Shown in pieces: positions 16,016 through 23,381 of a stretch of DNA of 64,000 bases (positions are counted from its first letter, which is position 1; every line of letters begins with the position of its first letter). Source of the DNA: Hyphomicrobiales bacterium (GTDB lineage: Bacteria > Pseudomonadota > Alphaproteobacteria > Rhizobiales > Rhizobiaceae); assembly GCA_900473745.1 (NCBI GenBank), contig UCMW01000019.1, positions 160,650 to 224,649 on the forward strand. Direction: 5' to 3'. The notes under the pieces were generated by a model. It had not been told where the DNA came from. It ran no database searches and saw only the letters and a program-made list of their open reading frames with translations. The position numbers and the translations under genes were made by a program.

Positions 16016-16630
16016 ATGATGTACTCGCCGCAGGCAAGCCAGAGCTCCACGATCGCCTCGCCGGGACAGCAACGTGCCTTTCAGCGCGTCGCCGTCAGCC
16101 TGCAGGGCAGGCTCATGCTCGCCACGTACGATGAGTATGTCTGCAAGGTCGTCGACATGTCGCCGGGCGACGTTCGCTTTGCCTGTGCCGGCATGCCGCG
16201 CCCGAACGAGCGCATCGTTGCCTACATCGATCACCTCGGCCGCATCGAGGGCACGGTTGTAAAGTTGACCGAGGACGGCTTCGTCATCACGATCAATGCG
16301 ACCGTCCGCAAGCGCGAAAAACTCGCAGCGCAGCTGACCTGGATCGCCAACAAACATGAATTGGGCCTGCCGGAAGACCGTCGCCACGATCGTCTCACAC
16401 CGCGCCAGACCAGGACCGAGCTCACGCTCGAAGATGGCAAGGTCTATCCATGCCGCCTCATGGACCTTTCACTTTCGGGTGCCGCCGTCGACATCGACAT
16501 CCGCCCGCCGATCGGGACCGCCGTCCGCCTCGGCAACATGCGCGGACGCGTCGTGCGTCACTTCATGGAAGGCGTGGCGATCGAGTTCCTGTCGCTGCAG
16601 TCGCGGGAAGCGCTGACGGAATTCCTCTAG
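16016..16630 (+). CDS. Tandem PilZ domain protein (putative c-di-GMP receptor)
   Basis: 204 residues with two PilZ-like modules. The first has RAFQR (about residues 21-25) but a degenerate second motif (DMSPGD). The second has RRHDR and a canonical DLSLSGAAV (DxSxxG), so it should bind c-di-GMP. No transmembrane segment or receiver domain is present, so it is probably a cytoplasmic effector for motility, polysaccharide or adhesion control; the output is not known. No clear Shine-Dalgarno; ATGs at 16016 and 16019. Confidence 0.87.
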   Translation: MMYSPQASQSSTIASPGQQRAFQRVAVSLQGRLMLATYDEYVCKVVDMSPGDVRFACAGMPRPNERIVAYIDHLGRIEGTVVKLTEDGFVITINATVRKREKLAAQLTWIANKHELGLPEDRRHDRLTPRQTRTELTLEDGKVYPCRLMDLSLSGAAVDIDIRPPIGTAVRLGNMRGRVVRHFMEGVAIEFLSLQSREALTEFL

Positions 16631-16654
16631 GCCAGGGCAAACCAACCCGAATTC

Positions 16655-16686
16655 AGGCGCCCGCAACACATGCGAGGCGCCTTTTT
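16655..16686 (+). terminator. Intrinsic terminator of the PilZ gene
   Basis: AGGCGCC-N14-GGCGCCT followed by TTTT, 25 nt after the PilZ stop codon; the loop contains a secondary CGCA/TGCG pairing. Confidence 0.8.
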
Positions 16687-17113
16687 CATGTCCAGCGCCC
16701 AGATGCGTGCCAGAGCGGCACAAAAAATTCCTGAAAAAGATTCGGCCCTCCACACAGCCACAAGCCATTCCGGCTGCTATATCCGGCGGACTTGCTCAAT
16801 GCGCTTCGATTTTCTTCGTCCCCACAGGTCCCGGCAGAACATCCGAACAGCCGCTGGTGCGACAGGCATCCGGAAACAAAAACCATTGTATTTACTGCGT
16901 TTTTCTGGAGGTCCCCTGCCCTGCAGCGGTGGAATTGCTCGAATTTGAATTGAAATTGACGCTTATTTTCCGAAAAAGATAATCAAATACAAATCAAATA
17001 TATCTCAATATAGATTTTAATTCTCATCTATTTCGTCGCTTATCTTACTTCTATTCTTGGCGGCGCATCAAATTTTCTCTGTCATTGCTTTCTCCATCAC
17101 CAGGAGACAACCA
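16687..17113 (+). promoter_or_regulatory. Long AT-rich regulatory region upstream of the BTLCP gene
   Basis: About 430 bases without a convincing gene. The last 130 bases (16925-17060) are strikingly AT-rich compared with the rest of the window and contain repeated CAAATA/ATCAAAT elements. A good sigma-70-type promoter is visible: TTGACG at 16956-16961 and GATAAT at 16978-16983 with a 16-bp spacer, giving a leader of about 125 nt. AT-rich DNA with many TpA steps is the kind of target used by MucR/Ros-type silencers in rhizobia; that link is inference. Confidence 0.6.
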
Positions 17114-17722
17114 ATGACAACAAAGAAAACTCTGGGTATTGGAACTCTGGCCGTCGCCATCGCTGGCGCATTGGCCGTTCAGGTCTCGGCAATGCCGGCC
17201 AACATGCAGGTCGTGGGCAAGGCAAATCCGCCCATTGGCCATTATGAATTCTGCCAGACTTATGCCGGCGAATGCGCAGGAAACCAGGCCGACAATGGCC
17301 CGATGCAGCTGACCGAGACACTCTGGAAGAGCATTCTCGAGGTTAATTACACCGTCAACAGCTCGATCACCCCGCTGACCGACATGGAGATCTACGGCGT
17401 AGAGGAACGCTGGGCCTATCCGCGGAGCGTCGGAGACTGCGAAGATTTCGCCCTGCTCAAGCGCAAGATGCTGATCGACCGCGGCGTCGACCCCGCTGAT
17501 CTTCTGCTGACCGTTGTGCTGCAGCCGAACGGAGAGGGCCATGCGGTCCTGACCATCCGCACGGATCACGGTGACTTCATTCTCGACAACATGCGCAACA
17601 AGGTGCTGCTGTGGTCCGAGACAGAATATACCTACCTGAAGCGTCAGTCCTCCAGCCAACCCAGTCGCTGGGTGAAGCTCCAGGATGGACGTGCAGGCGC
17701 TGTCGGCAGCGTGTCCCAATAA
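17114..17722 (+). CDS. Bacterial transglutaminase-like cysteine peptidase (BTLCP, DUF920)
   Basis: 202-residue exported protein: signal peptide MTTKKTLGIGTLAVAIAG to VSAMPA, then a transglutaminase-fold cysteine peptidase with the triad Cys in SVGDCEDFALLKR, His in GEGHAVLTIRTDHG and Asp in DFILDN. LapG, which cleaves surface adhesins under c-di-GMP control, belongs to this superfamily. No lapD-like gene is nearby, so an adhesin target is only a possibility, but a PilZ gene lies just upstream. AGGAG stands 8 nt before ATG 17114. A hairpin terminator follows the gene. Confidence 0.88.
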   Translation: MTTKKTLGIGTLAVAIAGALAVQVSAMPANMQVVGKANPPIGHYEFCQTYAGECAGNQADNGPMQLTETLWKSILEVNYTVNSSITPLTDMEIYGVEERWAYPRSVGDCEDFALLKRKMLIDRGVDPADLLLTVVLQPNGEGHAVLTIRTDHGDFILDNMRNKVLLWSETEYTYLKRQSSSQPSRWVKLQDGRAGAVGSVSQ

Positions 17723-17787
17723 GCCACGCCGCCCAACTTTTCTGGCCCGGTCCGTCCCCGCCTACCCGTCCCCCGACCGGAGCCAAT

Positions 17788-17826
17788 GAGCCGGTCCCGT
17801 CCAACCGGGACCGGCTCTCTTTTTGC
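17788..17826 (+). terminator. Intrinsic terminator of the BTLCP gene
   Basis: Perfect 12-bp stem GAGCCGGTCCCG / CGGGACCGGCTC with a 6-nt loop, followed by TCTTTTTG. It lies inside the in-frame extension upstream of the next gene, which argues against the longer start for that gene. Confidence 0.92.
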
Positions 17827-17938
17827 CTTATGCTGGCCCGGACATACGCCGCTTAACCGCAAATTAACCATACTCGCCGAAGTCTTGTCAGCGGCGAGAT
17901 TCCTGACGAATGGGGCTCCGCCCAGCGATGGAGCCGAC

Positions 17939-18733
17939 ATGCAAGCCGGGGCAAGCGGAATTGAAGCAGAGGACGAACAAGCGCCGCTGATTTCGACGCG
18001 CTTCCTGATCGTCGTCACGCTTTCCGTTCTGATCCTCGCGGCCGCTTCGGTTGCAATCAGCTGGTTCGGTCGCGCCTATGGCGAGCGCCTCTCCCTCGCA
18101 GGCCATACCGAAGACAGCGAGATCCTCGACATCACCATCGGGCGAGATCAGCTTTCCCTGACTGCGAACACGATCCGCTTCGAACCGCAGCGCCAAGCCG
18201 GAAGCGCGGAGCGCGTAGATCTCTACCTTCTTTGGCCGGAGCTTACCGGTTATTCGGTCGCGCAGCGTCGCCGGTTCGACGATCTCAGCCTTTCGCATTC
18301 GCTGATCTTCCTGCAGATGTCTCAGAGCACGATGTCGCGGGACATGTCCGGGCGGGTAGAGCCGATCTACAGGCACCTGCTCGAGCCGGGTTCGACCGCC
18401 GCACCCGCCGGGCTCACTATCCATCACTTTCGCAGCGCACCTGGATACGAGGGTGAAAGCCTCCTCACCGGCACATTACCGGGGGGAGAGGCCTATGCCA
18501 TCCGCTGCATATTGCCAGACATTCCCGAGAGCACTGGAAGCAGCGACTGCCAGCGCGATATCCATGTCGGCGAGGACCTGACCGTTCTCTATCGCTTCTC
18601 GAGCCGGCTGCTCCAAGACTGGCAGGCGATAGACATCGCCGTGCGCGCTTATGTCGAGGACCGCAGTCGCGCGGCTTCTGCTCCCGTGACGCTTAAAAAT
18701 CCACCGAAAGCGTCAACCACCCGTTCATCATAA
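17939..18733 (+). CDS. Conserved hypothetical single-pass membrane protein
   Basis: 264 residues: a short acidic cytoplasmic N terminus (MQAGASGIEAEDEQAP), one transmembrane helix at about residues 22-43 (FLIVVTLSVLILAAASVAIS), and a periplasmic remainder with no enzyme motif I can name. Two cysteines in RCILPDIP and SSDCQRD may form a disulfide. ATG 17939 has GGAG at 5-nt spacing, and the upstream in-frame sequence contains a terminator. I recall similar proteins next to DacF-like carboxypeptidases in rhizobia, so a cell-wall role is plausible but unproven. Confidence 0.7.
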   Translation: MQAGASGIEAEDEQAPLISTRFLIVVTLSVLILAAASVAISWFGRAYGERLSLAGHTEDSEILDITIGRDQLSLTANTIRFEPQRQAGSAERVDLYLLWPELTGYSVAQRRRFDDLSLSHSLIFLQMSQSTMSRDMSGRVEPIYRHLLEPGSTAAPAGLTIHHFRSAPGYEGESLLTGTLPGGEAYAIRCILPDIPESTGSSDCQRDIHVGEDLTVLYRFSSRLLQDWQAIDIAVRAYVEDRSRAASAPVTLKNPPKASTTRSS

Positions 18734-18807
18734 ACCTCTTGGTAAGGCTCCTTCCGTAGGGTCGATCAAGATGGTCGCGATTGGGGGAGAGCGTCCGGTC
18801 GTCAATT

Positions 18808-20304
18808 ATGAGATTAAAGAGTATCGTGGTGCACAAAGTTCTGGGAAGCTTCAACTTCGCCGCCGCCTTTCGTCGGTTCGTCGTCGCAGCAGTTGCGGTC
18901 ATCGTGACAACGGTCGCCGTCTCCAGCGTGGCCCATGCCAATCCCAAATATGCCGGGATCGTGATCGACGCCAAAACGGGCAAGGTCTTGTATGGCGAAA
19001 ATGCCGATAGCTTGCGGTATCCCGCGTCGCTGACAAAGATGATGACCCTCTACATGGTCTTCGAAGCGCTCGAAGCCGGTCGGATCTCGCTCAACAGCAA
19101 GGTGCCCTTCTCCGCCAATGCCGCGAAGGAGCCCCCTTCCAAACTCGGCGTCGGCAAGGGGCGCAGTATTACGGTCGAGCAAGCCATCCTCTCGCTGGTG
19201 ACCCGTTCGGCCAACGACGTGGCTACGGCGCTTGCTGAATATATTGGCGGCTCGGAGAAGCGCTTCGCGCAGATGATGACCGCCAAGGCGCGCAATCTGG
19301 GAATGACGAAGACGACCTATCGCAATGCCCATGGTCTGCCGAACACGGCGCAGATGACAACGGCGCGTGACCAGGCTCGGCTCAGCATCGCACTTCGTCA
19401 GCATTTCCCGCAGTATTACGGTTATTTCTCCACCCGCAGCTTCCGCTTCGGCAAACAGACAATCGGCAATCACAACCGTCTGCTCGGCCAGGTCCGCGGC
19501 GTCGACGGAATCAAGACGGGATACACACGTGCGGCTGGCTATAATCTTGCGACCTCCGCGGAGCTCGGCGGACGCTCGATCGTCGCCGTCGTTCTCGGCG
19601 CCACCTCCGGCGCCCGCCGCAACGCGCAGATGACCAGCCTGGTGCAGCGCTACCTTCCGGCAGCCTCCAGCACTCGCGGCGGCAGCAATGTGATCGCGAA
19701 AATCGACACTTCGGTTGCTCCGTCCCAGGCGACTGCTGCCGTGAGCGTAGGCGACGTGCCAAACCTGCCACAGACCGGTCCGATGCCGGGTGTCCGGTAT
19801 ACCGGCGTCTCGGCCCAGGCCCAGGCCTATGCCGCCTCGCCCTCCACCAATGCAGCCAGTGCTGCGCTCGAGACCATGCGCCCGGTGGCTCCGGCCGCAA
19901 CGACCGGCGCTGGCGTCCCGGTTCCGCAGCCGGCTCCCGCCTACATGCCCGATACCGGCGCTGCGGTCGCTCCAGTTGCCGCGACGGAGTCTGTGGCTGC
20001 CGCCTCCGCTACCCCGCCTGATGTCGACAGCGTGACCACCGCATCCACCACGCCGAGCTCCGGCTGGGTCGTGCAGATCGGCACGTCTCCGGACAAGGAA
20101 CTGGCGATGGATCTCTTGCGCAACGCGCAGGACAAGGGCGGAAAGGTATTGCGTTCCGCCACCCCCTTCACAGTCGCTTATGGCGACGGAGCCAAACAGA
20201 TCTTCCGCGCGCGGTTTGGTGGTTTCGATGAGCAGAAAGACGCGGTGAATGCCTGCAATGCCTTGAAGAAGAAGGGAATCGGTTGCTGGGCCGCCGCCCA
20301 GTAA
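18808..20304 (+). CDS. D-alanyl-D-alanine carboxypeptidase (PBP5/6-like) with SPOR domain
   Basis: 498-residue penicillin-binding protein of peptidase family S11. A long signal sequence/anchor (VVAAVAVIVTTVAVSSVAHA) precedes the catalytic domain with PASLTK (SxxK), RSAN (SxN) and GIKTGYT (KTG). After a Pro/Ala/Thr-rich linker of about 140 residues comes a C-terminal SPOR domain (GWVVQIGTS to GCWAAAQ) that binds denuded peptidoglycan at division sites. It trims the terminal D-Ala of pentapeptides. ATG 18808 is the conservative start; an upstream TTG at 18781 is in frame but unsupported. Confidence 0.92.
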   Translation: MRLKSIVVHKVLGSFNFAAAFRRFVVAAVAVIVTTVAVSSVAHANPKYAGIVIDAKTGKVLYGENADSLRYPASLTKMMTLYMVFEALEAGRISLNSKVPFSANAAKEPPSKLGVGKGRSITVEQAILSLVTRSANDVATALAEYIGGSEKRFAQMMTAKARNLGMTKTTYRNAHGLPNTAQMTTARDQARLSIALRQHFPQYYGYFSTRSFRFGKQTIGNHNRLLGQVRGVDGIKTGYTRAAGYNLATSAELGGRSIVAVVLGATSGARRNAQMTSLVQRYLPAASSTRGGSNVIAKIDTSVAPSQATAAVSVGDVPNLPQTGPMPGVRYTGVSAQAQAYAASPSTNAASAALETMRPVAPAATTGAGVPVPQPAPAYMPDTGAAVAPVAATESVAAASATPPDVDSVTTASTTPSSGWVVQIGTSPDKELAMDLLRNAQDKGGKVLRSATPFTVAYGDGAKQIFRARFGGFDEQKDAVNACNALKKKGIGCWAAAQ

Positions 20305-20351
20305 CACGGTCACCCGAAACCTCGACTTGTACTGTTTACGAGGAATACGGA

Positions 20352-20624
20352 ATGGCAACGAACGACTTCAGACATCAGCCTGTCGAAGGGCAGGACAATA
20401 GCGGCCTTTCGCCAGCGAGTGGCGTCCTGCACCCGCTGCACGAAGCCGCCTATCGCCTGGCCGATCTTGGCCTGCGTGAAAAGCGTTCCAAGACCAAAGA
20501 CCTCATCGGCTTGCTGCTCTCACACGGCGCTCGTGCCTGGCGCTATTCGCAACCTGAGGCCAGCATCCACCTTCATGTTTCGTCCCAGGCCGGACGTTTC
20601 CCGGTCATCATGCGCTTGCGCTGA
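20352..20624 (+). CDS. Small conserved hypothetical protein
   Basis: 90 residues, soluble, basic, beginning MATNDFRHQPVEGQ after AGGA at 8-nt spacing. The middle, PLHEAAYRLADLGLREKRSK, is predicted amphipathic. It lies between dacF-like and the gamma carbonic anhydrase genes (16-nt gap to the latter), so it is probably in the same transcript. I do not recognise the family. Confidence 0.6.
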   Translation: MATNDFRHQPVEGQDNSGLSPASGVLHPLHEAAYRLADLGLREKRSKTKDLIGLLLSHGARAWRYSQPEASIHLHVSSQAGRFPVIMRLR

Positions 20625-20640
20625 CGAGACCGGTCGACAG

Positions 20641-21168
20641 ATGCCGATCTACCGTCTGGGAGAAAAGACCCCCCAACTGCCACCCGCCGGGACTTACTGG
20701 ATCGCGCCCGGTGCGCAGGTCATCGGTGACGTGCAGCTCGGTGAAGATGTCGGCATCTGGTTCGGCGCGGTTCTGCGTGGTGACAACGATCCGATCGTGA
20801 TCGGCGCCGGCACGAACATCCAGGACGGCGTGATGGTGCATACCGATCCCGGCAAAGGCGTCACGATCGGTGAAGGCTGCACGATCGGCCACCATGCCAT
20901 CATCCATGGCTGCACAATCGGCACGAATTCACTTGTCGGCATGGGAGCAACGGTCCTCAACGGGGCACGGATCGGCGACAACTGCCTCGTCGGCGCCAAT
21001 GCCCTGATCACCGAAGGCAAGGTCTTTACCGACAATTCCCTCATCGTTGGCGCACCTGCCCGCGTTGTTCGAACGCTCGACGATGTCGCGATTGCGGGCC
21101 TCAGGCTCTCCGCGCAGAACTACATGCGCAACTGGCGCCGCTTTGCCGCGGATCTCCAGCCACTCTGA
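20641..21168 (+). CDS. Gamma carbonic anhydrase family protein
   Basis: 175 residues built of left-handed beta-helix hexapeptide repeats (for example VIGDVQLGEDVGIWFGAVLR). The zinc-ligand histidines are in place: VMVHTD, and IGHHAIIHG. The family includes the YrdA/PaaY-type proteins and mitochondrial complex I gamma-CAs; activity as a carbonic anhydrase is possible but not certain. It converges on zur with 12 bases between stops. Being a metalloprotein next to the zinc-uptake genes may be coincidence. Confidence 0.92.
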   Translation: MPIYRLGEKTPQLPPAGTYWIAPGAQVIGDVQLGEDVGIWFGAVLRGDNDPIVIGAGTNIQDGVMVHTDPGKGVTIGEGCTIGHHAIIHGCTIGTNSLVGMGATVLNGARIGDNCLVGANALITEGKVFTDNSLIVGAPARVVRTLDDVAIAGLRLSAQNYMRNWRRFAADLQPL

Positions 21169-21180
21169 GGCCGGTAGTCC

Positions 21181-21588
21181 TCAGGCGGCCACCTCGGTGC
21201 AGGTCGCGCAAAAGCCCCTGATTTCAATGGTCGTCTTTTCCGGCTTGAAGCTCAAACCGCGTGTCACTGTCGTCAGGCGGTGATCAATGTCATGGTCGTG
21301 GAATTCCGTCACGTGGCCGCACTTGTTGCAGATCATGAAGGCGACGGTGCCGTGTCCCGAGCAGCCGTCATGCGGGTGGGCGCAGGCGACGAAGGCATTG
21401 AGGCTTTCGAGCCGATGGACCATGCCGAATTCGACCAGCTTGTCGAGTGCCCGGTAGACCTGCAGCGGTGCGCGGAAGCCGTGCTCCCGCAAGCGGTCGA
21501 GCAGGGTATAGGCCGAGAGCGGCCCGTCGCTGCCGACGAGTGCGTCGAAGACGAGGGACTGATTGCGCGTGAGATCGGTCTTGGTCAT
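21181..21588 (-). CDS. zur: Fur family transcriptional repressor Zur
   Basis: 135-residue Fur-type regulator. A winged-helix DNA-binding part (TRNQSLVFDALVGSDGPLSA and PLQVYRALDKLVEFGMVHRL) is followed by a metal-binding domain with ACAHPHDGCSGHGT, MICNKCGHV and a C-terminal GFCATC, i.e. two CxxC structural zinc pairs. Position directly downstream of znuB and near Zur-box palindromes identifies it as Zur rather than Fur. It should repress znu genes when zinc is sufficient. It follows znuB with only 3 bases between stop and start, so zur is likely co-transcribed with znuCB. Confidence 0.93.
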   Translation of the reverse strand: MTKTDLTRNQSLVFDALVGSDGPLSAYTLLDRLREHGFRAPLQVYRALDKLVEFGMVHRLESLNAFVACAHPHDGCSGHGTVAFMICNKCGHVTEFHDHDIDHRLTTVTRGLSFKPEKTTIEIRGFCATCTEVAA

Positions 21589-21591
21589 GGG

Positions 21592-22407
21592 TCAGGCCCT
21601 CGGTCGAAGGTCGGTTGTCCTGGCGCCCGGTCGGGGCAGCAGGCTGATGATGAAGAGCAGGAGTGCGGCGACAACGATCGACGGACCAGACGGCGTGTCG
21701 TAGGTCAGCGAGCCGAACAGGCCCATGACAACGGCCACGGCGCCGATCAAGGAGGCGAGCACGGCCATGACTTCCGGGGTCGTGGCGAAGCGCCGCGCCG
21801 CTGCAGCCGGAATGATCAGCAGTGAGGTGATCAGCATGATGCCGACGATCTTCATCGCGATCGCGATCACCAGCGCCATCAGGAGCATGAAGATCAGCCG
21901 CGCACGTTCGGGCTGCATGCCCTCGGCTTCAGCGAGTTCGACATTCACGGTCCCGGCCAGCAGTGGCCGCCAGAGCCAGGCGATTATCGCCACCACCACC
22001 AGGCCACCAATCCAGACGATGGCGACGTCGGTCGGGGTAACCGCCAGAATGTCGCCGAAGAGGAAGGCGATGAGGTCGAAGCGGACCCAGGTCATGAAGG
22101 CGACCATGACAAGGCCGATCGCCAATGTGGCGTGGCTGAGGATGCCAAGCAGGGCATCGGCAGAGAGACCCTGGCGCTTTTGCAGACCGATCAGGATCAG
22201 CGAGACGAGGGCCGCGACGACGAAGACGCTGACCATGAGGTTCAGCGAGAAGAACAGCGAAAGCGCGACGCCAAGCAAGGCCGAATGCGCCATGGTGTCG
22301 CCGAAATAGGCCATGCGCCGCCAGATCACGAAGCAGCCGAGCGGCCCAGTCGTGAGAGCAAGGCCGATACCGGCGAGCATGGCGCGGACGAAGAAGTCAT
22401 CCAGCAT
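21592..22407 (-). CDS. znuB: Zinc ABC transporter permease ZnuB
   Basis: 271-residue membrane protein of the ABC-3 family with about eight transmembrane segments. Motifs LGCFVIWRRMAYFGDTMAHS and ISLLPRPGAR flank the helices; the first is characteristic of ZnuB/MntB permeases. ATG 22407 has GGGAGC 6 nt upstream and overlaps the end of znuC by 11 bases, so translation is coupled. It forms the channel of the high-affinity zinc importer with ZnuC and ZnuA. Confidence 0.95.
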   Translation of the reverse strand: MLDDFFVRAMLAGIGLALTTGPLGCFVIWRRMAYFGDTMAHSALLGVALSLFFSLNLMVSVFVVAALVSLILIGLQKRQGLSADALLGILSHATLAIGLVMVAFMTWVRFDLIAFLFGDILAVTPTDVAIVWIGGLVVVAIIAWLWRPLLAGTVNVELAEAEGMQPERARLIFMLLMALVIAIAMKIVGIMLITSLLIIPAAAARRFATTPEVMAVLASLIGAVAVVMGLFGSLTYDTPSGPSIVVAALLLFIISLLPRPGARTTDLRPRA

Positions 22408-23281
22408 GATCGTGCTCCCGGTTCTTATGTTGACCATGGTCATGACCATCATGGTGATCGTGGCCATGGTGGTCGTGATGGTGCCCGTCTTCGGGATGGC
22501 AGTGATCGGTCACGCTGCCATCGGCGTGCTGGACACGCCCATCGGGCAGGTGCGTATGGTCGTGGTCGTGGCTGTAGACCGCGAGCGTCTGTGCCGCCTT
22601 GGCACCGAAGAGCCGCATGTATTCCGGGCTCTGGCTGACGGCGGCCGGGGTTCCCCGGCAGCAGACATGGCCATTGAGACAGATGACCGTGTCGGTTGCC
22701 GCCATGACCACATGCAGATCATGCGAGATCAAGAGAATGCCGCAGCCGGTCGAATTTCGGATCGAGGTAATAAGGTCGTAGAGCGCGATCTCACCGGAGA
22801 AATCGACGCCCTGGACGGGTTCGTCGAGAACCAGAATATCGGGCTTGCGGGCCATGGCACGGGCGAGCAGGGCCCGCTGGAATTCCCCGCCAGAGAGGTG
22901 CTGGACCTCTGCACCGGCAAGATGGGCGATGCCGACAGCTTCAAGTGCCGTATTCACCTCAGTGGCGGACAAGGGTGCCGTCAGGGTCATCAGACGGCGA
23001 ACCGTCAGCGGCATGGTCCAGTCCACGGAGAGGCGCTGCGGCACATAGCCGACGCGTAGGCCGGGCTTGCGCTCCACCCTGCCCTCGTCCGCCTTGGTCA
23101 CCCCAATCGCCATCTTGGCGCTTGTGGACTTGCCGGACCCGTTGGGGCCGATCAGCGTGACGATCTCACCAGGGCGCACGGAGAAATCGACCCCGCGCAC
23201 AAGCCAGCGGCCGTTTCGGTAGACACCAGCGCCGGTGAGTGACACCAGCGGTGCGGCCTCCCGTGATTTCATGGCATTCAT
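22397..23281 (-). CDS. znuC: Zinc ABC transporter ATP-binding protein ZnuC with His-rich tail
   Basis: 294-residue ABC ATPase. Walker A IGPNGSGKST, signature LSGGEFQRALL and Walker B ILVLDEPVQGVD are intact. Beyond the ABC domain there is a C-terminal tail of about 55 residues containing over 20 histidines with interspersed Asp (for example HHDHHGHDHHDGHDHG), probably a zinc-binding or sensing extension. ATG 23281 is chosen over upstream codons because GAG lies 7 nt before it; ATG 23272 is the alternative. Transcribed divergently from znuA across Zur boxes. Confidence 0.94.
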   Translation of the reverse strand: MNAMKSREAAPLVSLTGAGVYRNGRWLVRGVDFSVRPGEIVTLIGPNGSGKSTSAKMAIGVTKADEGRVERKPGLRVGYVPQRLSVDWTMPLTVRRLMTLTAPLSATEVNTALEAVGIAHLAGAEVQHLSGGEFQRALLARAMARKPDILVLDEPVQGVDFSGEIALYDLITSIRNSTGCGILLISHDLHVVMAATDTVICLNGHVCCRGTPAAVSQSPEYMRLFGAKAAQTLAVYSHDHDHTHLPDGRVQHADGSVTDHCHPEDGHHHDHHGHDHHDGHDHGQHKNREHDHAG

Positions 23282-23323
23282 AGGTTTCTCGAGATTTTGA
23301 TGTTGCCACCTCCTATGCCACAC

Positions 23324-23336
23324 GTTATAGCATAAC
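23324..23336. promoter_or_regulatory. Putative Zur box 1
   Basis: GTTATAGCATAAC, a perfect GTTAT-N3-ATAAC palindrome (extended by C/G on each side), in the znuC-znuA divergent region. This matches the pattern of alphaproteobacterial Zur operators as I know them. Confidence 0.8.
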
Positions 23337-23345
23337 GCAACTTAG

Positions 23346-23358
23346 GTAATAGTATTAC
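23346..23358. promoter_or_regulatory. Putative Zur box 2
   Basis: GTAATAGTATTAC, a second perfect inverted repeat (GTAAT-N3-ATTAC), centred 22 bp from the first, i.e. on the same helical face, and 23 bp before the znuA start. Two operators could serve the two divergent promoters. Confidence 0.75.
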
Positions 23359-23381
23359 ATAACCATCCTCAGGAGCATTGC

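Noticed and set aside
16707..16982. Possible 91-codon gene upstream of the BTLCP gene
   Set aside because: No ribosome binding site, mixed composition, and it overlaps the AT-rich promoter.
17786..17938. N-terminal extension of the membrane protein at 17939
   Set aside because: It would translate through the BTLCP terminator hairpin; ATG 17939 has a proper Shine-Dalgarno.
18814..20358. A 514-codon open frame antisense to the DacF-like gene
   Set aside because: Arg/Gly/His-rich shadow typical of GC-rich codon bias; the sense strand has the SxxK, SxN and KTG motifs.
22397..22570. His-codon repeats in znuC/znuA as a possible CRISPR or tandem repeat array
   Set aside because: The periodicity comes from runs of CAC/CAT/GAC codons in His/Asp-rich protein segments; there are no regular spacers.
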